64,000 nt of DNA from Echinococcus granulosus (lineage: Eukaryota; Platyhelminthes; Cestoda; Cyclophyllidea; Taeniidae). The notes beneath the pieces were generated by a model. It did not search any database. It worked only from the letters and a program-made list of their open reading frames with translations, and had not been told where the DNA came from. The position numbers and the translations under genes were made by a program. Below, one piece after another: positions 24,902-38,509 of this stretch. The DNA is taken from NCBI RefSeq assembly GCF_000524195.1, contig NW_020170391.1, forward strand, positions 888,273 through 952,272, given 5' to 3'. Within the stretch, counting starts at the first letter, position 1, and the number at the start of each line of letters is the position of its first letter.

Positions 24902-27900
24902 TCAAGCGATGACAGTCATGTCTGTGCGCCAGACCTTGCAACCGTCGACAGCGTAAGCAAGGGCAATGAGAAGAAGGCCGCAGAGGATGATGGCGAGGGG
25001 CCAGAAAAGGGAGTGGAAGAGGAGGGTGTCGGGGTAAAGGCGGTGCATCAGTGCTGCAGCACTCAGCTCGCCTTGTGCTGGCGGCGGAAAGTGAAGAAGG
25101 CGGCGCGAGGAACCCACCTCTGCCTTCGAGAGGTTCGAACCCTCACGCAGCCACTCTATGGTCAGCAGAGGGAGGAAGGTGGGTTCGTTAGCAGCCGGCA
25201 GAATGTGAAAGTTGTCAATGCCGGCCTCCACCTCACTCTCCTCCTCACGCCTAGATTCTGGCGATCCTATTATCTTTACGGGCATCGTCAATGAATTGAA
25301 GCGACCCCGCCAGTTGTGCATCTCCTTTGAGAACTCTGCCCGCATGGGAAGTGCGTAGCAGGGCATCAGCCCAGTTGCGTGGAGCTCGCGCAGGTATTGA
25401 TCCACAGTTTCCACGTTGTCTGCTTCACGACGGTTGCAGGGACTTGTAGAGCACTGCAGTAATAGAAGGACCCCACTTATATGGGTAAAACTTGGAGTCA
25501 AAATTTTACAGTATTTTAATGCATATATGTAAATTTAATTTCAATGTCTCATTTTCACACAGACATCAATTTACAAGAAATGGTTTCTTGCCACTAAAAC
25601 ACTTACCAAAGTGAAGAAGTGCAAAGCAGAATAAATGGGGTTATTAATTCAATGTAAATTTAAATTCTAATGCCAAAATTAGGAATTCGCTCCTACACTG
25701 GTTCACCCAATTTCTCAAATAGCTCATTGCAGTCTAGATCAGGCAGAACAACACACCGGAGAAATACGCAATCCCTGCAGCGTTTAAAAACATGCATGCA
25801 AATGTCATACCTCTACTACTGAATTTGGAATCAACCTACGTCGATGAAGGTAGATATCTAACCTAGAATTAAAGCGTCTCTACATACACTCAACTTCAAA
25901 ATAACGAATTCCCTTAAAACTGATTGACGATTCCCTGCTCTTCTGATAAGAAGAGAATTAATCCTTACGAGTTCCATGGCCACATGCCCAATAGCGCTCA
26001 ATTCACATCTTCGTACCCTTTTAGTTATTAGTACAGAAGTTCAAGGCAGAGAATCCTTAGAACTATATAATCACAGCCATGATTTGAGTCCTTTAATGTC
26101 TTGGTTAAAGATTTGAAATTCAGGAGGTAGTCACTTTGTTCGAATTTCCGTTTGTAGAGAAGGACGCATACCTTTCATGGACGTACTATCAGTTAACAAT
26201 TCACTTACAAATTGCAACAGTGTTTGGTTTTATGGCAAGACAATAATTATATGAAAGAATCACCTTCGATTAGGATCTTTGGGTTTCCGGTTTTAAAGCC
26301 AAACATGTATCCTCTTCTCTATATGAATATGTATATTCATATCCATATGCGTATCCAGACAGCATATTCCACATAAGTTGCTATCGCCTCAGTCTGCATT
26401 TTGGCAATTTCTGTTTTATTGGCATGAATATGTACTCAACATCAAAGCCCGGATTACAAAGGCAACACTCGCATTTGTTTTCTAATTCTGTAAATTGTTC
26501 ACAACTGTTACACTCTAATTGTAATCGAGCTTTGCTATGGGTAGCGCTATTACGTATAACGGAATTCCCACCATTTAAATTAACTACAGTTCATATAGTT
26601 GTGGCTGCTAAAGCGATTATAAAAATCGTGATAGGGGACTAGATGATTAACTATGTCGGTTGGAGGCGTCTGTGGCACCTGTACATTGCTGACGGGAGGA
26701 GAGAGAATAGAACGGCAGAAACAGGGAACGGGCAAAAGATTATGCATGGAATTTAAGACTTTGTTTGAGTGGAGAATGTTATTAGGGGTTTCCCACCAAT
26801 GACAACATGCGTCTCCACTCCTAGCGTCCTCTGCTTCAAGTTGAGACTACTCGTTCTCAAATCGTAATCGCCCCATCAGACCGCTTTTGAGGCGCATTAA
26901 TCAGTGATGCAAGGACATTGATCCGTGCATAAAATCTGCGTCCAAGTAATGCTGTGGAAAGCCCAATCAGATATGCTAATGGCCATATATTTCACTTGTT
27001 TAGAAAACTCTTAAATTAATATTAAGGATCATTTTTTTGCTAAGATTCAAGAAGTGGGTTAGAGCTCATAGCTTTGCCTCAGCCTCTAGACCTTGATAAC
27101 CAAATTATGAAGGAGGGAAGTTGATGCACTCCCCTAGCCGTTAACCCTCTCTATCTGTAAACAAGGAATGGGTGATACATCCTTCCTTTCTTCATTTCAA
27201 CCGAAGGCTTAATTGACTTACCCCAAATCCATTAATGATTTGGTAGGTTTACTTCGACATTCCAGCGTCTAAAGTGCATTAAGCAAGAAAGACAACTCTG
27301 GGCGATTTTTAGAATGAAATGATATTTAAAATTAATTTTTAGAATAAAGCTTAGAGAACCTTTGCATGCTTTGGAATATAATGCTGCTTAATAATTTTGC
27401 ACAGTACCAATTACTTAAGTCCGCAAAACCAGGGAGAGTCCCCTGGGGTATAATTCCACCTAGACTGCTTTTTCATTGGTGAGAATTATTTGAGTGAAAA
27501 AAGCAAATATTTGCACAAAATGAATTGTAATTGCTGAAAAAACTCTTGAGGTGAAGCTACATACGGTTATTTCCTTTCGATGAACAGCTACTAGTTTTTT
27601 AGGTAATTTTTACACAGAACCACAATCCTTTTGCCATCTTCCACTCTCCACTGTATGAATGAAGGCTGTCTTTAGAATTTATTCTCAAGTAATAAAGAAA
27701 CTCAAGATTGGCATAAAAGGGTGCACCAGTTGATCGGCAGACTTACTTTGTCAGCCTTGTAGGCAGCATAGGTGCTGAAGTAGTCGTAGAGGTAGAGAAG
27801 TCGAGCCTGCCTTACCTCGAGGTACTGCCTGACAGTGGGATTTCGATATCGAATGGCCTCGATGATCCCAGGAATATGATTCTCCTGGGCCCGGGGAGCT

Positions 27901-28250
27901 GGAATGTAGATGACTTGGACGTTTGCACATGGGAAGGCAGAGCGGTCCTTGGAGCACTTGTTCTCACACTTCACCCGCTTGCCGGTGGCAGTGTAGTAAA
28001 GGAAGCAGACGCCTGACTCAAAGACAGACTCAGAGATGTAGGGGGTGATGACGAGATGCGCAAGGATGCATTCAATAATGACGCTGGCTGATACCAGCGT
28101 CGCACAGGCTAGGTAGACAAACTTGAGGCAGGTGCCAGAGCAATACTTCTTGCGCAGCCGTGAAAAGACCTTGTGAGATGAGGTGTGATGGTGCTGATGA
28201 GTCTTCTCCATGGGGAGGCTGTCCCTTGCTGTATCCTTGGTACGACCCAT
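24902..28250 (-). CDS. BK-channel beta subunit / TipE-like two-TM protein (copy 2)
   Basis: Second copy of the gene at 1275-4623. Exons on the minus strand are 28250-27747 and 25453-24902, joined in phase 0, giving 351 residues; I found no difference in the protein. Layout: TM1 about 43-66, a cysteine-rich extracellular loop with the KCNMB/TipE cysteine pattern, and TM2 about 312-337 opening with LFHSLFWP. In this family the two membrane segments flank the pore-forming alpha subunit and the loop shapes gating and toxin or drug sensitivity. Neither the partner channel nor its regulation is visible here. It lies 2.5 kb downstream of the SLC30A9 stop on the same strand. Confidence 0.82.
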
Positions 28251-30786
28251 TTGGGCGTGTATGAAAAGTGGTGCTGATGCCGTTGCTGCTCTGCAGACTC
28301 GTCTTTCTGTTAGCACGCGTGAGCAGCCTCCGAGCGCTGATAGGCCGGTCGATAGGCAGGAGCATTCTCATTGGAGGAGGAGGTGGGGCAGGTGGGGACG
28401 CGTTTATTGGCCAAGAAAAAGTACGCACATAGGCAAATTTCAGTTTTTCCGTAAATTTGCACCTCTTTCCAAATTTGAGCACGTTATGAGAGCATAAGCA
28501 AGTCGCTCAACTCTAGTTTTGTGCTGAGGCCATTCAGGTGGATGCAAAAATTCCTTATTCCAATACCCGTGAAGCAAATAACTACTCATAGCATTGTTTT
28601 TCACCACCGATTTCATCATTTAAAGGTAATGTAGAGTCAGCAAAATATGTCTTCAGGGTTTCCGAGGTGGAACAAGAGTAGCGAACGTATCGTAAAGTGA
28701 ATATGATTAAAGTAGATAGCAGTGCTCAAGGGACTTCAATACACTTGAAAGACCAATGGTCAGTGTAATAATAAGCCATGTCCGGTGAATCTTAGGAGAC
28801 CGCAGTAAAGAGCATTTGTCGACTTGAAATCTTTAGTAAAGTAGATAAGTGAACAATGGATAAACAGAAAGGGAATATGGTGCAAATCTGTACTAATTAA
28901 ACAGACTACAGAATTCTAATGCTAACAAAGTTAAGAGCAACAATTAATCGCATATTTGACAAAATCATTGTGGAAAAATGAGTCAAATGAGCATAAGATA
29001 AATGATAAAGCATGCAATAGACGTACCTCTGTTCCACATAACTTTAAAAATAAATAGTATAAGCGAAACGATAATGGGGACCTAAAAATATGATGAATGT
29101 GAGTACTCAGTTCAAAAATTGTCACATACGATTGCACTTCACCAGTAACGGGTGAAGATGCCTCCAATGTGGCGGTTGACTAATAAAGTTTCGAATTATA
29201 AATACCCCCATTTGTAGCACCACATCAAGCTTCTGTCAACTTCGACAGCTGAGTTGAGTATAACACTAGGATATCAGATTTTCGTCAAACAAGGGACGCA
29301 CAAATGACTAAGATACCTATTTACCCAGTTAAATGTCCTAAAAGGACAAGCTACTGTCCCCCAAGCCTGAGATAAATGCCAACTTTGAAGTTGATGGCGG
29401 AACAAAATCCGGTTCACGCACGTCTGATTTAAAACGAAAATACAAATTTCCTGTTTGCTTGAAAAGGCTTGCATCATCTTCCAAACCCAAAGTTTTAATG
29501 ACCCTGAAAGTACTTTATAGAAGTCGATAAAAGATTCATTCTATTCCATTACCACTGATTATTTGAAATGACTTAGAGGCTGTGCGCAAACTTGCGTCGT
29601 AGTGAATGACTGTCAATCTTATTTGGGAAATACGTCTTTTCCCTTTTTAATAAGAATTGACGGATGTTTGCATATTGTCAAGTCAAAGGTAGAAAGGAGA
29701 TAATATAGATATGCTGTAACAAATATGATTGCTAAAACTGTCTCCATGTATCCGAATTGGGAAAAATAAAGACGCGTTCACGATGACACTAACAAAATCA
29801 GACGGGGAATACCATTGCACTTGCATTCAGTTGAGGTGAAATGGTTTCAATGAAAGGAATCAAGCATCAACAAAACCAGAGTGGGAAAGCATCGTATTTT
29901 GCGGGGTGGCACATAGTTACCGATAGTCTCATCATGGCACAGCGATATCCAGTGTGTAACTGTATGCCCAACTACGCGGGTTTTTCAATATTTTCAATTC
30001 GCCTGCCACGCCGGTGTCGTGATGACTTGTCTGCGTCTCCGTGACCTTTCGTGAGCTTACGATGGACTTACTTCCGAGCTGGCACGACTTATTACTTTAC
30101 GTTCGCGATAGCCCTACAGGTGCAACAATACCAAATCAGTGGTTTTAAGCGATGATCCAGTCCAAGAGGCGACACGCAAAAAAGAGGTATTTGCTGAAGT
30201 GCGAAACACACATCCAGACTGAGGTGGGGGCCAATATACATTCGATCTAGCTCTAAAAAGCAATTCCACGAACACCCTCAAAATACGGATCGACCTAGTG
30301 AAAATTCGCAGCTTATAAACTAAGCAGGAGCACCTTGATTGCAAACATAAAATACTCACAGCCAAAGAACGAGGCCTCAGTCAGTCCGGGAGTTGCGATG
30401 AGACTGACACGATTCAAACATTTATGAAGCATACAACCATTTAATCAGATGTTAAAAAACGCTCACTGGACTCCTCCCAGGTAGAAACAGGGATGAATCA
30501 AAAGTTTCAATAGAAAGAAAAATACCTATTCGCACTAGAATATTACAGATATAAAAATACACTAAGCTTTCATTGAACAAACGCAACTTCCAGCACGCAA
30601 TCGATCTCTCATGGAGGCTGAGCAAAACAGTGATATAACTGTGTCTGTGCACAGAAAAGCAGGAAAAAATAAGCAAGCGAGGCATGTATGACGGAGTGTG
30701 TACAGGAGGTTGGGTTAAGTAATGGATCCTGAGTTCGCTTGCGGCATGCGCACGTTGACGATCGTATCAGATCGGCCTCTATGGCC
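28251..30786. other. Intergenic between channel subunit and SLC30A9
   Basis: Copy-2 equivalent of 4624-7160. It includes two of the substitutions that distinguish the copies (28805 and 29404) and one more at 30520. No supported exon. Confidence 0.5.
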
Positions 30787-33700
30787 TCAGTTGATTTCAA
30801 TATCTATGTGCTTTATATCGGGGAATTCTCTCTGTAAGGGAAGAGAAAAGGAAGAATCAGCGCATGACGAAACAGCAAGTACGATACTTAGCGTTCAGAA
30901 ACAATTTCATGATTGTAATTTATAAAAAAGTAGCCTCGAATATCGCAGGGCATACTATACGTTCTCCATACCAAAGCATTGACTGGTAGACGATGCAAGT
31001 GATGAATGCAAAGACATCGCAGGATGCTTAAAGCATGCCGTCTCCAATGATTATGTGAAAGTGGTAAAGTTGCCACGGTACACACCATAAAATAGATTTA
31101 TTTTAACGAGTCGAACCAGTGGCAAAAATCGAGACACACGGTTAAAACCATTCCTATTCAACCCCAGCCCTAGGTTGACGTTGGTCGGCTTGCCAACCAT
31201 ACCAATGCGCATAGTATAGACATTTGCAGGAAAATAGCAGATTAACACAAATAAAATTTTGTTAAATGCTTGACAAAGTCATTAAGAAACAATCCACAAT
31301 GGATAATTGAAACAGCGGAGCAGCGATTGTGTACATTTAACATAAAGTTTTGAAAGGCATAGTACAAAACATGGGTATTAGTTGGGTCGTATCAACAGAG
31401 AGAAGCGAAAGCAATAAAAGGCGATATCCCACATTTTGAGCAAAAACTTTAACTATATGGGTCATGATTCACGCAAGTATAATTAATTGCACTCACTACA
31501 AAGCCACTTTGACTTATGAAGGCCAGAAATGATAAGGAACTTTAAATTAGTTTGATACTTCTAATAAAAAGAAGTACCACTTTGTTTAACACGTCCTTAG
31601 AAGGCAAAGATGCAAAAGAGAGCGAAAAAAGTACCTAAATAAATTCAGTCTTTCAGCTTCCAAAAACTTATATTTAACATAAAGCAGTTTGAGAAACTTA
31701 AGTGGACTCCACTCTTCAGGATAACACCATCCCAACTGTTACCACAAAATCGAAAACGCGTGTTCATAGAGGTTGAAGGAGAATCGTGATTACTATATGT
31801 ATCTACTTTTAGTGGCATAGGTCGTCCGTTTATTGAGGAGCGCGCAGCAGACAAAGCAAAAAAATCCTGACATGTGCGAGCGAACCGAGAAAACGCATGT
31901 GACGCTCTGTGTTTCGAACGCATGAGTACATACTAGAAGAAACGCGACCTCAACTTGATAGGCGCGGCGACTTCACTTGGAAACCCTAAGCAATTTGATG
32001 TGGTACTCATGAGTTAAAAATGAGAAGTGAATACCACAAATGTCCCATTGTTTGAACATGCATTCAGTAGAATAAAACTAGACAAGCAGTCAACTGAAAG
32101 TTTATACTGACTAGAATAACATCGATTGGTTGAGATAAAAAACTGAAGTGAGAAACGCGTGATGGCATTGCAAGCTAACCCTCAAATAACCGACACAAAA
32201 CAATTAAAAAATAATACAGAGAACATTTAACCACTTTTTATAATGAAATAGGGAAATTGATTAGAGAAGTTCAAGGGAGTTGCAAAACAGGCAATAAAAT
32301 GACACCCGAGGAGTAAATAAGTAGAGACCGTACCTTTAGACTATCTTCAATTTGGTTTATCTCAGCACCAAGGGTATTTACCAGTTGGTCCCCATGGTCC
32401 AGCATGAAATGTATCAGCTGCTCCTCCGTATTGATGGCTTGGATTTCCTGATAGACAAATCAAACCAGATAAAAAGCTGCCTCAATTCCTTCTACTCAGC
32501 AGAGAAAGTCACAGTAAGGTGACAAAAACGCTGTCCTCGCCTATTTTCGCAGAGAAATCACACTTACACCCGATCACCAAATAAAAATGCTAAACGTTTA
32601 AGCATATACGGGCAACCATTTCACGAAAGAAAGATAGGCCTCGATCATCGGTGGTTCTTACTGGCCAGGTGTTTAACTTTTGTCACAAATCACTAAAACA
32701 TCCGGGCCAGATAAGACCAAGATTATCGCCATAAAAATAATAAAACTACCAATCGCACTCACCGCCAAAAGCGTGCCTAGCGGCATGGTTTCCAGGTACC
32801 TACGAGTCAACTCGCGACCGTCAATGTCCACCTCGGCCTTTAGTCGGATGGCATTGTCACCGCCCATCAGCATTGCCTTGGTGTCGTAGGTGCCCCGGAT
32901 GATCTTTGCATTATCAATGAAGCGCATTATCCTCTCCTGCCTCTCCAATGATATGGATCTGGAGAAAGAAAAGTTAATGCCTACTTATATCTGTAAGTAA
33001 AGCGCTTTATAAAAAAACAAGGATCCTCCACTGACCGTTGATAGAAAATTGGGGGAAGCGACGTTTAGCACAAGGTAAACAATAGGTAAGATGAGTCGTT
33101 TACAAAACAGGATTGAAAATGCATAGAACAAAAACGACGAACCTGTCACAAACATTCTATTACAATGGACCCGTAAATTTGCCATAATAAATGAAAGATT
33201 ATAAATCTGAGCCTTAAACCAGTTGGCTCAAGCAATAGAGAACCAAATCTTCATTAAATATAATGCATTCACACTAGATAACAAATCCGCAAATTAACTT
33301 TCGAACAAGAATAAGATCCCCCATGTCACTGCAAAAATTGACTCAAAATAATGTTAGGAGCAAAAACAACAAATCCGTGCGATTTAAATGCTGGATGTAA
33401 ACAGGACACTGGTTTCGCAGACAAGTGATCGATAACTAGTCTCCCTAGTGAATAAAATTAATCAAATAAGCAAAAGATGCAACGCAATATGGCAGCAAAA
33501 AATCATTAAGCTATAGGTGAAGTACTAAAAAGTCAGTGGTTCAGTGCACACATGCTATGGGGAACGAGGATGAGGATCACAAAAACCGCGGTGTTGAATT
33601 TAAAGCAAGTGCATTGCCAGTAAGCGAGGCCAGCACTCAAGGAGTTCAAAATCAAAAATAAATTAGGTTAGACTAACAGATGCCGATATTGATGGCTTTG

Positions 33701-36700
33701 TTGCAAGCCAACAGAACATCAAGATCAATACAAGGCAACGAATTGTACCTAAAACTTGTGACTTGAGGCACCAAAATGCGCATTAAATTGTGGGAGCTTG
33801 TAAGGATGGCTAAATTTTGTCTACAACATTGTGCCCTTGTCTGGAACATTTGTGACACCGATTGAATTAAGCAATAGCCCAGGTTTCAGATCGAATGCGT
33901 CACCGCAACAGCGATGACTCGCGTCTGCTTTTCGCGTACATATCCGAGGCCAGAGGGGCGGGGGCTATGTTAGCACAGGCGCAACAACGGAAAAGAATTT
34001 ACACTCCTCAGAATAGTGGCGAGCGGCTGACTGTAGAATTTCGTGCAAGGCAATTGAAGATAAAAACAGACCGGTTTACCCCGACCAATCACTGGATCAG
34101 CGATGAGTTGATTGTCAAACTACCCTTAACCATTGGGAGGGTATTGATGTAGAGTAGCTAAGTTAATAGTTTTTGGTAGAACTTAAATAACTACAGAAAG
34201 CTTTCTAAAAAATTTCATCCACTGGAACAAATAGCCATTATAGTTCCATAATTTATTGTTTTTCCTCATCGAGACACATGCCTGCAAGTTCCACATTTAT
34301 CAGACGGTTTGCTCCAGAAGCTAAAAGGCTAGCCCCAGCAGCGCCTTTTACTGCACTTCAGTTCCCCAACTGTCCATTTGGTATTTGATTGTCTACTATC
34401 GGGAAAAGGTGATAATTATGACCTAAAAAATGAAAGAATACCGAGGAGGATGCTGATGAAGGTGAGGCAGCATAACTCAGCGCTTAACCTAAAATGCAAC
34501 TCCTCTCAAGGGTAAATTTTCCGGCGGTTTCCTTATATGAATAAAAGTAGCACTTTCCTTCTAACTGAATGGCTAGTACTGACTGTTCATGGAGAAGAAA
34601 AAGTTTATCCTTCCCACTTTCGTGCCGAGTTGACAGATTCTGAGCTGCAACCATTGTTTAGTTTACAGAAAGAGGGTTCCAGTGAACACTCATGTCTCCA
34701 GTCCACCACACACAAAACATCCTAATCAGAGGAATATGGGCGAGGTGGCGCCTACCTAAGAAGTGTGGAATGGGGGTTGGCCGTTTGCAGGTAACCAGTG
34801 ATATCTTCGTTCGGGTAAAAAACTCTGCACTTCAAAAGCCACTTTTCATCACTAATCAGTCAATCAGGCAACCGAAGAATGCCCTGCTTTTCTGACACTC
34901 GCGAAGGAAGTGAAGAATAAATAGACGAACCTTGAAGCATACTGTTGTCTGTTAATCCATGCGGGTGCAACCCACTTGCTCAGCTTCCACCAGGACTTCC
35001 CCTTCCCATTTGACGTAGGTGCAATGCAATCGTTTCATCATTTACGTTGGGTTAACCATTACTTTCAGGTAGGTTCTTGACGCATTAGCCTCAAAGTCGT
35101 CTGACTGATAGCAACACGTATTTCCTCATTGTTATTACGAATAGTGTCTTCCCTCCAAAACGGGATGCATCAGTTGTTGAGTTATTCCTCGCCAGAGCCA
35201 CTCGACTTCTTTAAGCCGTTTCTGGACAGTGCGTCCTGCGACCGCACACTGCCCGCACTCAAAATTTTGCGCAACATCTTTGGAACAGAACCGAACTGAG
35301 TTCGTAAATCTGATTACCTCGGATCGCATCCATTAAGTCAAGCGACCACCTTATAGTGCGACAAATCAAAATGATAGAAAAGTAAATAGCACAAAAAACA
35401 TTTCACAAGTCCTTACGGGGAGCAATACCAAAAACCGCAGGATTTTTCCTGACACTTGATATTCATTATGTTTCAGGCATCTATTGTGGACTCAATGACA
35501 ATGAGTTTACATTCAAAGCACCAATTAGCTTGCAAATTGACAGTGAGAGCATAGCCCACCACACTGCTGTCTCACTTTACGTATCTGCGGCATTGATAAA
35601 GTTGACTAAACTCATAGGTTTCAGTCCTCCTGCATCAACAATAATTCACGTCCCTGGTTTGCATATAAAAGCGCAAGCAGTATGGATTATGCGCTTACGC
35701 AGGTCCAAAAATGGGTAAATGACCGAAATCTTACTAGCTTGAAATGAATGAGGATAAGAGTAACCCGGCCGTCTACAATCGACAGTTTAGTATTGCAATA
35801 TAAATTTGGCTAAGGTGATAACTTGGTACCAAAGTATCAGCTGATTGATAACCGGATACTGGTAGTGTGGAATGGACTCACTTGCCAATGAGGATGTCAG
35901 AGTTGGTGCGAATGATGAAACCGGCGACAACAGCCAGGATGCCACTGATAGCGACACCCCCAAGGGTGTCAGGCCAAGCAGTGCCAGTGAGGACGGAAGC
36001 GGAGAGAGCAGCACCGGCAACGAGGACGCCTAGGACGGCAGCAGAGTCCTCGAGGAGGACCACTGCGGTGCTTGGGTCGGCAGTGCCGGAGAGGAGGTAG
36101 GCTTGAATCGACTCAAACCCGTTCTCCTTTGTCTTCCGCCTCACTTCTTTATAGGCGACCAGCAGAGTCGAGCCTTCCGTTATAAGGGAGCCCAGTGCGA
36201 CCCCAATAGCGCCGTACATTGAGGTATACTCCAGCCCCAGAGGCATCACCATGCCCTGCAACGCGTGATAAAAAGTGAAACCCGAACCGAGAAAAAAGAT
36301 CCCCACCCCACTTATCAGTGAGGAGATGCACCGCATCCGCGAGTAACCGTAGCTGCAAAAAAAAGCAAAGAGGAATTGAGTAATTTCTAACCTCAGATTG
36401 TGAACCGCTAGAGCAGTCTCCAGCCAAATTATTCTGATTCGGTTAATCAGATAAGCTGAAAGAGTGAGCATTCGAATACAACGCGAACATGAAGATCATA
36501 CGCGCAAATCCGTCGGACACTCGCACAATCAACAAATAATGCCTCTTGTGTTTTCATAGGTAGGCACTCTCGTGTGTGTATAGACCACGCGCCACATAAG
36601 CCGGCAGCAACCTCCACGTCATGCGTCAAGTGGCAAGTCCGCCAATTCTGTAGTGCCACAGTAGAAATAATAAAAAAAGTAACTTGAGTAAAACTAACAG

Positions 36701-38236
36701 GCACTGCTTACGGATGATCCACGTCAGGCTGCTGGAGGGAAGAGCGGAGACCGTAGGCAAGAATAACCTATAATGAATATAGAGCACAGTAAGCAGAAAT
36801 AGTGTCACTATATGTGCACGTACTGCAAGCACGAATAATAAGCAATGATAGGGCATTTTGAATCCATCATAGGCTAACTGGTACAAAATCTAAGAGATAG
36901 CCACATAGTAATAAGTAGACTTGCGAGACTTCAAGGAGCAGAAGGAATAACAAATAACAAATTAGCATTCTACGACTCTACACGGTCACTTACTACTATC
37001 AGCCAAAACAAAAAAGTTCAACTTTCTTTTACAAAAATTATAATTATCATTCATTTCAACTGATATGACTAATCTAAAAATCCACACATTTCTGTAACCA
37101 ATGGAAAATTTATTACTATGCAAACAATCGAATTTGGGTTAATTGGGAGACAAAGTTCGTTCCTCTTCACAGAATATTTGCATTAACCTGATTAAGCGTA
37201 TCGGCTATTGAGTGCATCATTTCGGAGAACATGCTCTTTGAACCGGTGTACCACCAAGCCATCGCCTTGGCCACAACGTTGAGACCATTTCTACGTCAAG
37301 AGGAAAGACCATCTCCATCACCGATAGCCTGAATAGGAGTTGCTTTCTTAAAGGTCAAATGAATTTCCCGCCATAAAAAATATAGTCACAATTGGGTTAA
37401 AGGTAGAAACTCACATTATTATGGCCATCATGACGACCTTTCCCGGACCAACTCGCCACGAATTAGTTGTTACCATGCTCGACTACAAAAAAGCGTTTAA
37501 AAATAAAATCAACAAAACATAAATTTGTTTCTGTTATGCAGATGACTAGTGATGCAAGAGTGAGAAGCTGAAATGACAAAATAAGCAATGACGGTAGACA
37601 TGACGTCAACTAGCCTGCCGTTAACTCATTTCACCACGTTCGTACTACAGCATAATTAAACGTGCATAATGCTGACAATAGCTCGACGAATGGAATAAAG
37701 GCGACTTACGCCATGGATACCAGGTTCTGATTTGTAAGATTGAGTAGCATCCTTGTTCAGTCTTCTGCGGGCAAACCTTTCTACAGCCTCTATTTCACCC
37801 AAACACGAAGCGTCTACCTATTGTAGCCTTCCGTTCGAGGTCCTTCACTAGTTTTCGACGCTTCTCAAAAGCCTCCTTTCCACCGTGCTTCTCTAGCGCC
37901 CTAGCAAATAAGCATCGCACATTCATCGATCTTACAATTTTTCGACATCTGATCGGAGAAAAACTTGTGTCCGCACTTCGTTCGAATAAGGACTGCGACT
38001 ATAATACCTAGGAAGCTTGTCTAAATCCCTAAAGAAAAAGGATAACCGTTAAACATAACTAACGCCGTGGAAAGCATGTATTCGATGACGGCTCTCAGTG
38101 GTGTCAAATACTTGACAGATTTAATCGAATCGTCATACTTGAGTGGCGTCCTAATCTTTGGAATAACTACAGGTATTGCTTAGAAACCATTGAAAATGTA
38201 CCTTCGGGGTTCAGGGGCCTTGATCCGCTAGGCGAA
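30787..38236 (-). CDS. SLC30A9: Mitochondrial zinc/proton antiporter SLC30A9 (ZnT9), 5' end not resolved
   Basis: Exports zinc from mitochondria in exchange for protons. Twelve minus-strand exons join in phase: 38236-38202, 38166-38064, 38028-37936, 37900-37818, 37789-37710, 37482-37415, 37290-37188, 36767-36712, 36352-35882, 32958-32763, 32447-32334 and 30831-30787. They encode 481 residues; human SLC30A9 has 568, so the N-terminal targeting region is missing from this model. Matches include FLRSDVEKL, VGPGKVVMMAIIINGLN, the zinc-site motif SEMMHSIADTLNQ (His and Asp spaced as in ZnT9), MRCISSLISGVGIF, DPSTAVVLLED(S)AAVLGV, LKAEVDIDGRE and C-terminal HIDIEIN. The start probably lies at 38237-38510, where several open frames compete. 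The intron 32959-35881 contains the duplication breakpoint. The gene sits downstream of MTERF3 on the same strand, about 1 kb away. Confidence 0.93.
32959..35881 (-). other. SLC30A9 intron containing the duplication border
   Basis: 2.9-kb intron (donor GTGAGT at 35881, acceptor CTCCAG at 32959). Bases up to 35234 are duplicated at 9333-11610, and the remaining 650 bp are unique to this copy. Confidence 0.85.
35160..35335. repeat. Dispersed repeat at duplication breakpoint (copy B)
   Basis: Partner of the repeat at 11560-11740. It has a minus-strand open frame at 35135-35329 of 64 codons that could be the remnant of a mobile-element protein. I do not recognise the family. Confidence 0.5.
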
Positions 38237-38509
38237 CTGGAACAACGAGTCAGGTAGAGGGGGGCGATGCACAAAAAGTTGTTCAATGCTAAACTTTCAG
38301 ATAGTCCGAGGACTCTTATTACCTCTCCTATCTTTTGGCGATGAAAATCGACATGATAGTAAAAAGCAACGAGCACACGCATGCATCGCCACCGACGCCA
38401 GGCATACAAGAATACATGCAACGAAAAAGGTGGTGAGTTCAAGAGAGGCGCCCCACAGCACCACTTTAACCGGTTTCGTGTAATAATAAAGCATATACCT
38501 AACTTCAAC

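Larger units (their letters stand above)
23628..35234. repeat. Segmental duplication, copy 2
   Basis: Second, same-orientation copy of 1-11610, lying about 600 bp right of the scaffold gap at 22927-23026. Here the SLC30A9 exons are continuous with the upstream exons of the same gene, so this looks like the intact, ancestral arrangement. Identity to copy 1 ends at 35234, within a repeat-like stretch where both sides continue as diverged relatives of each other. Confidence 0.97.
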
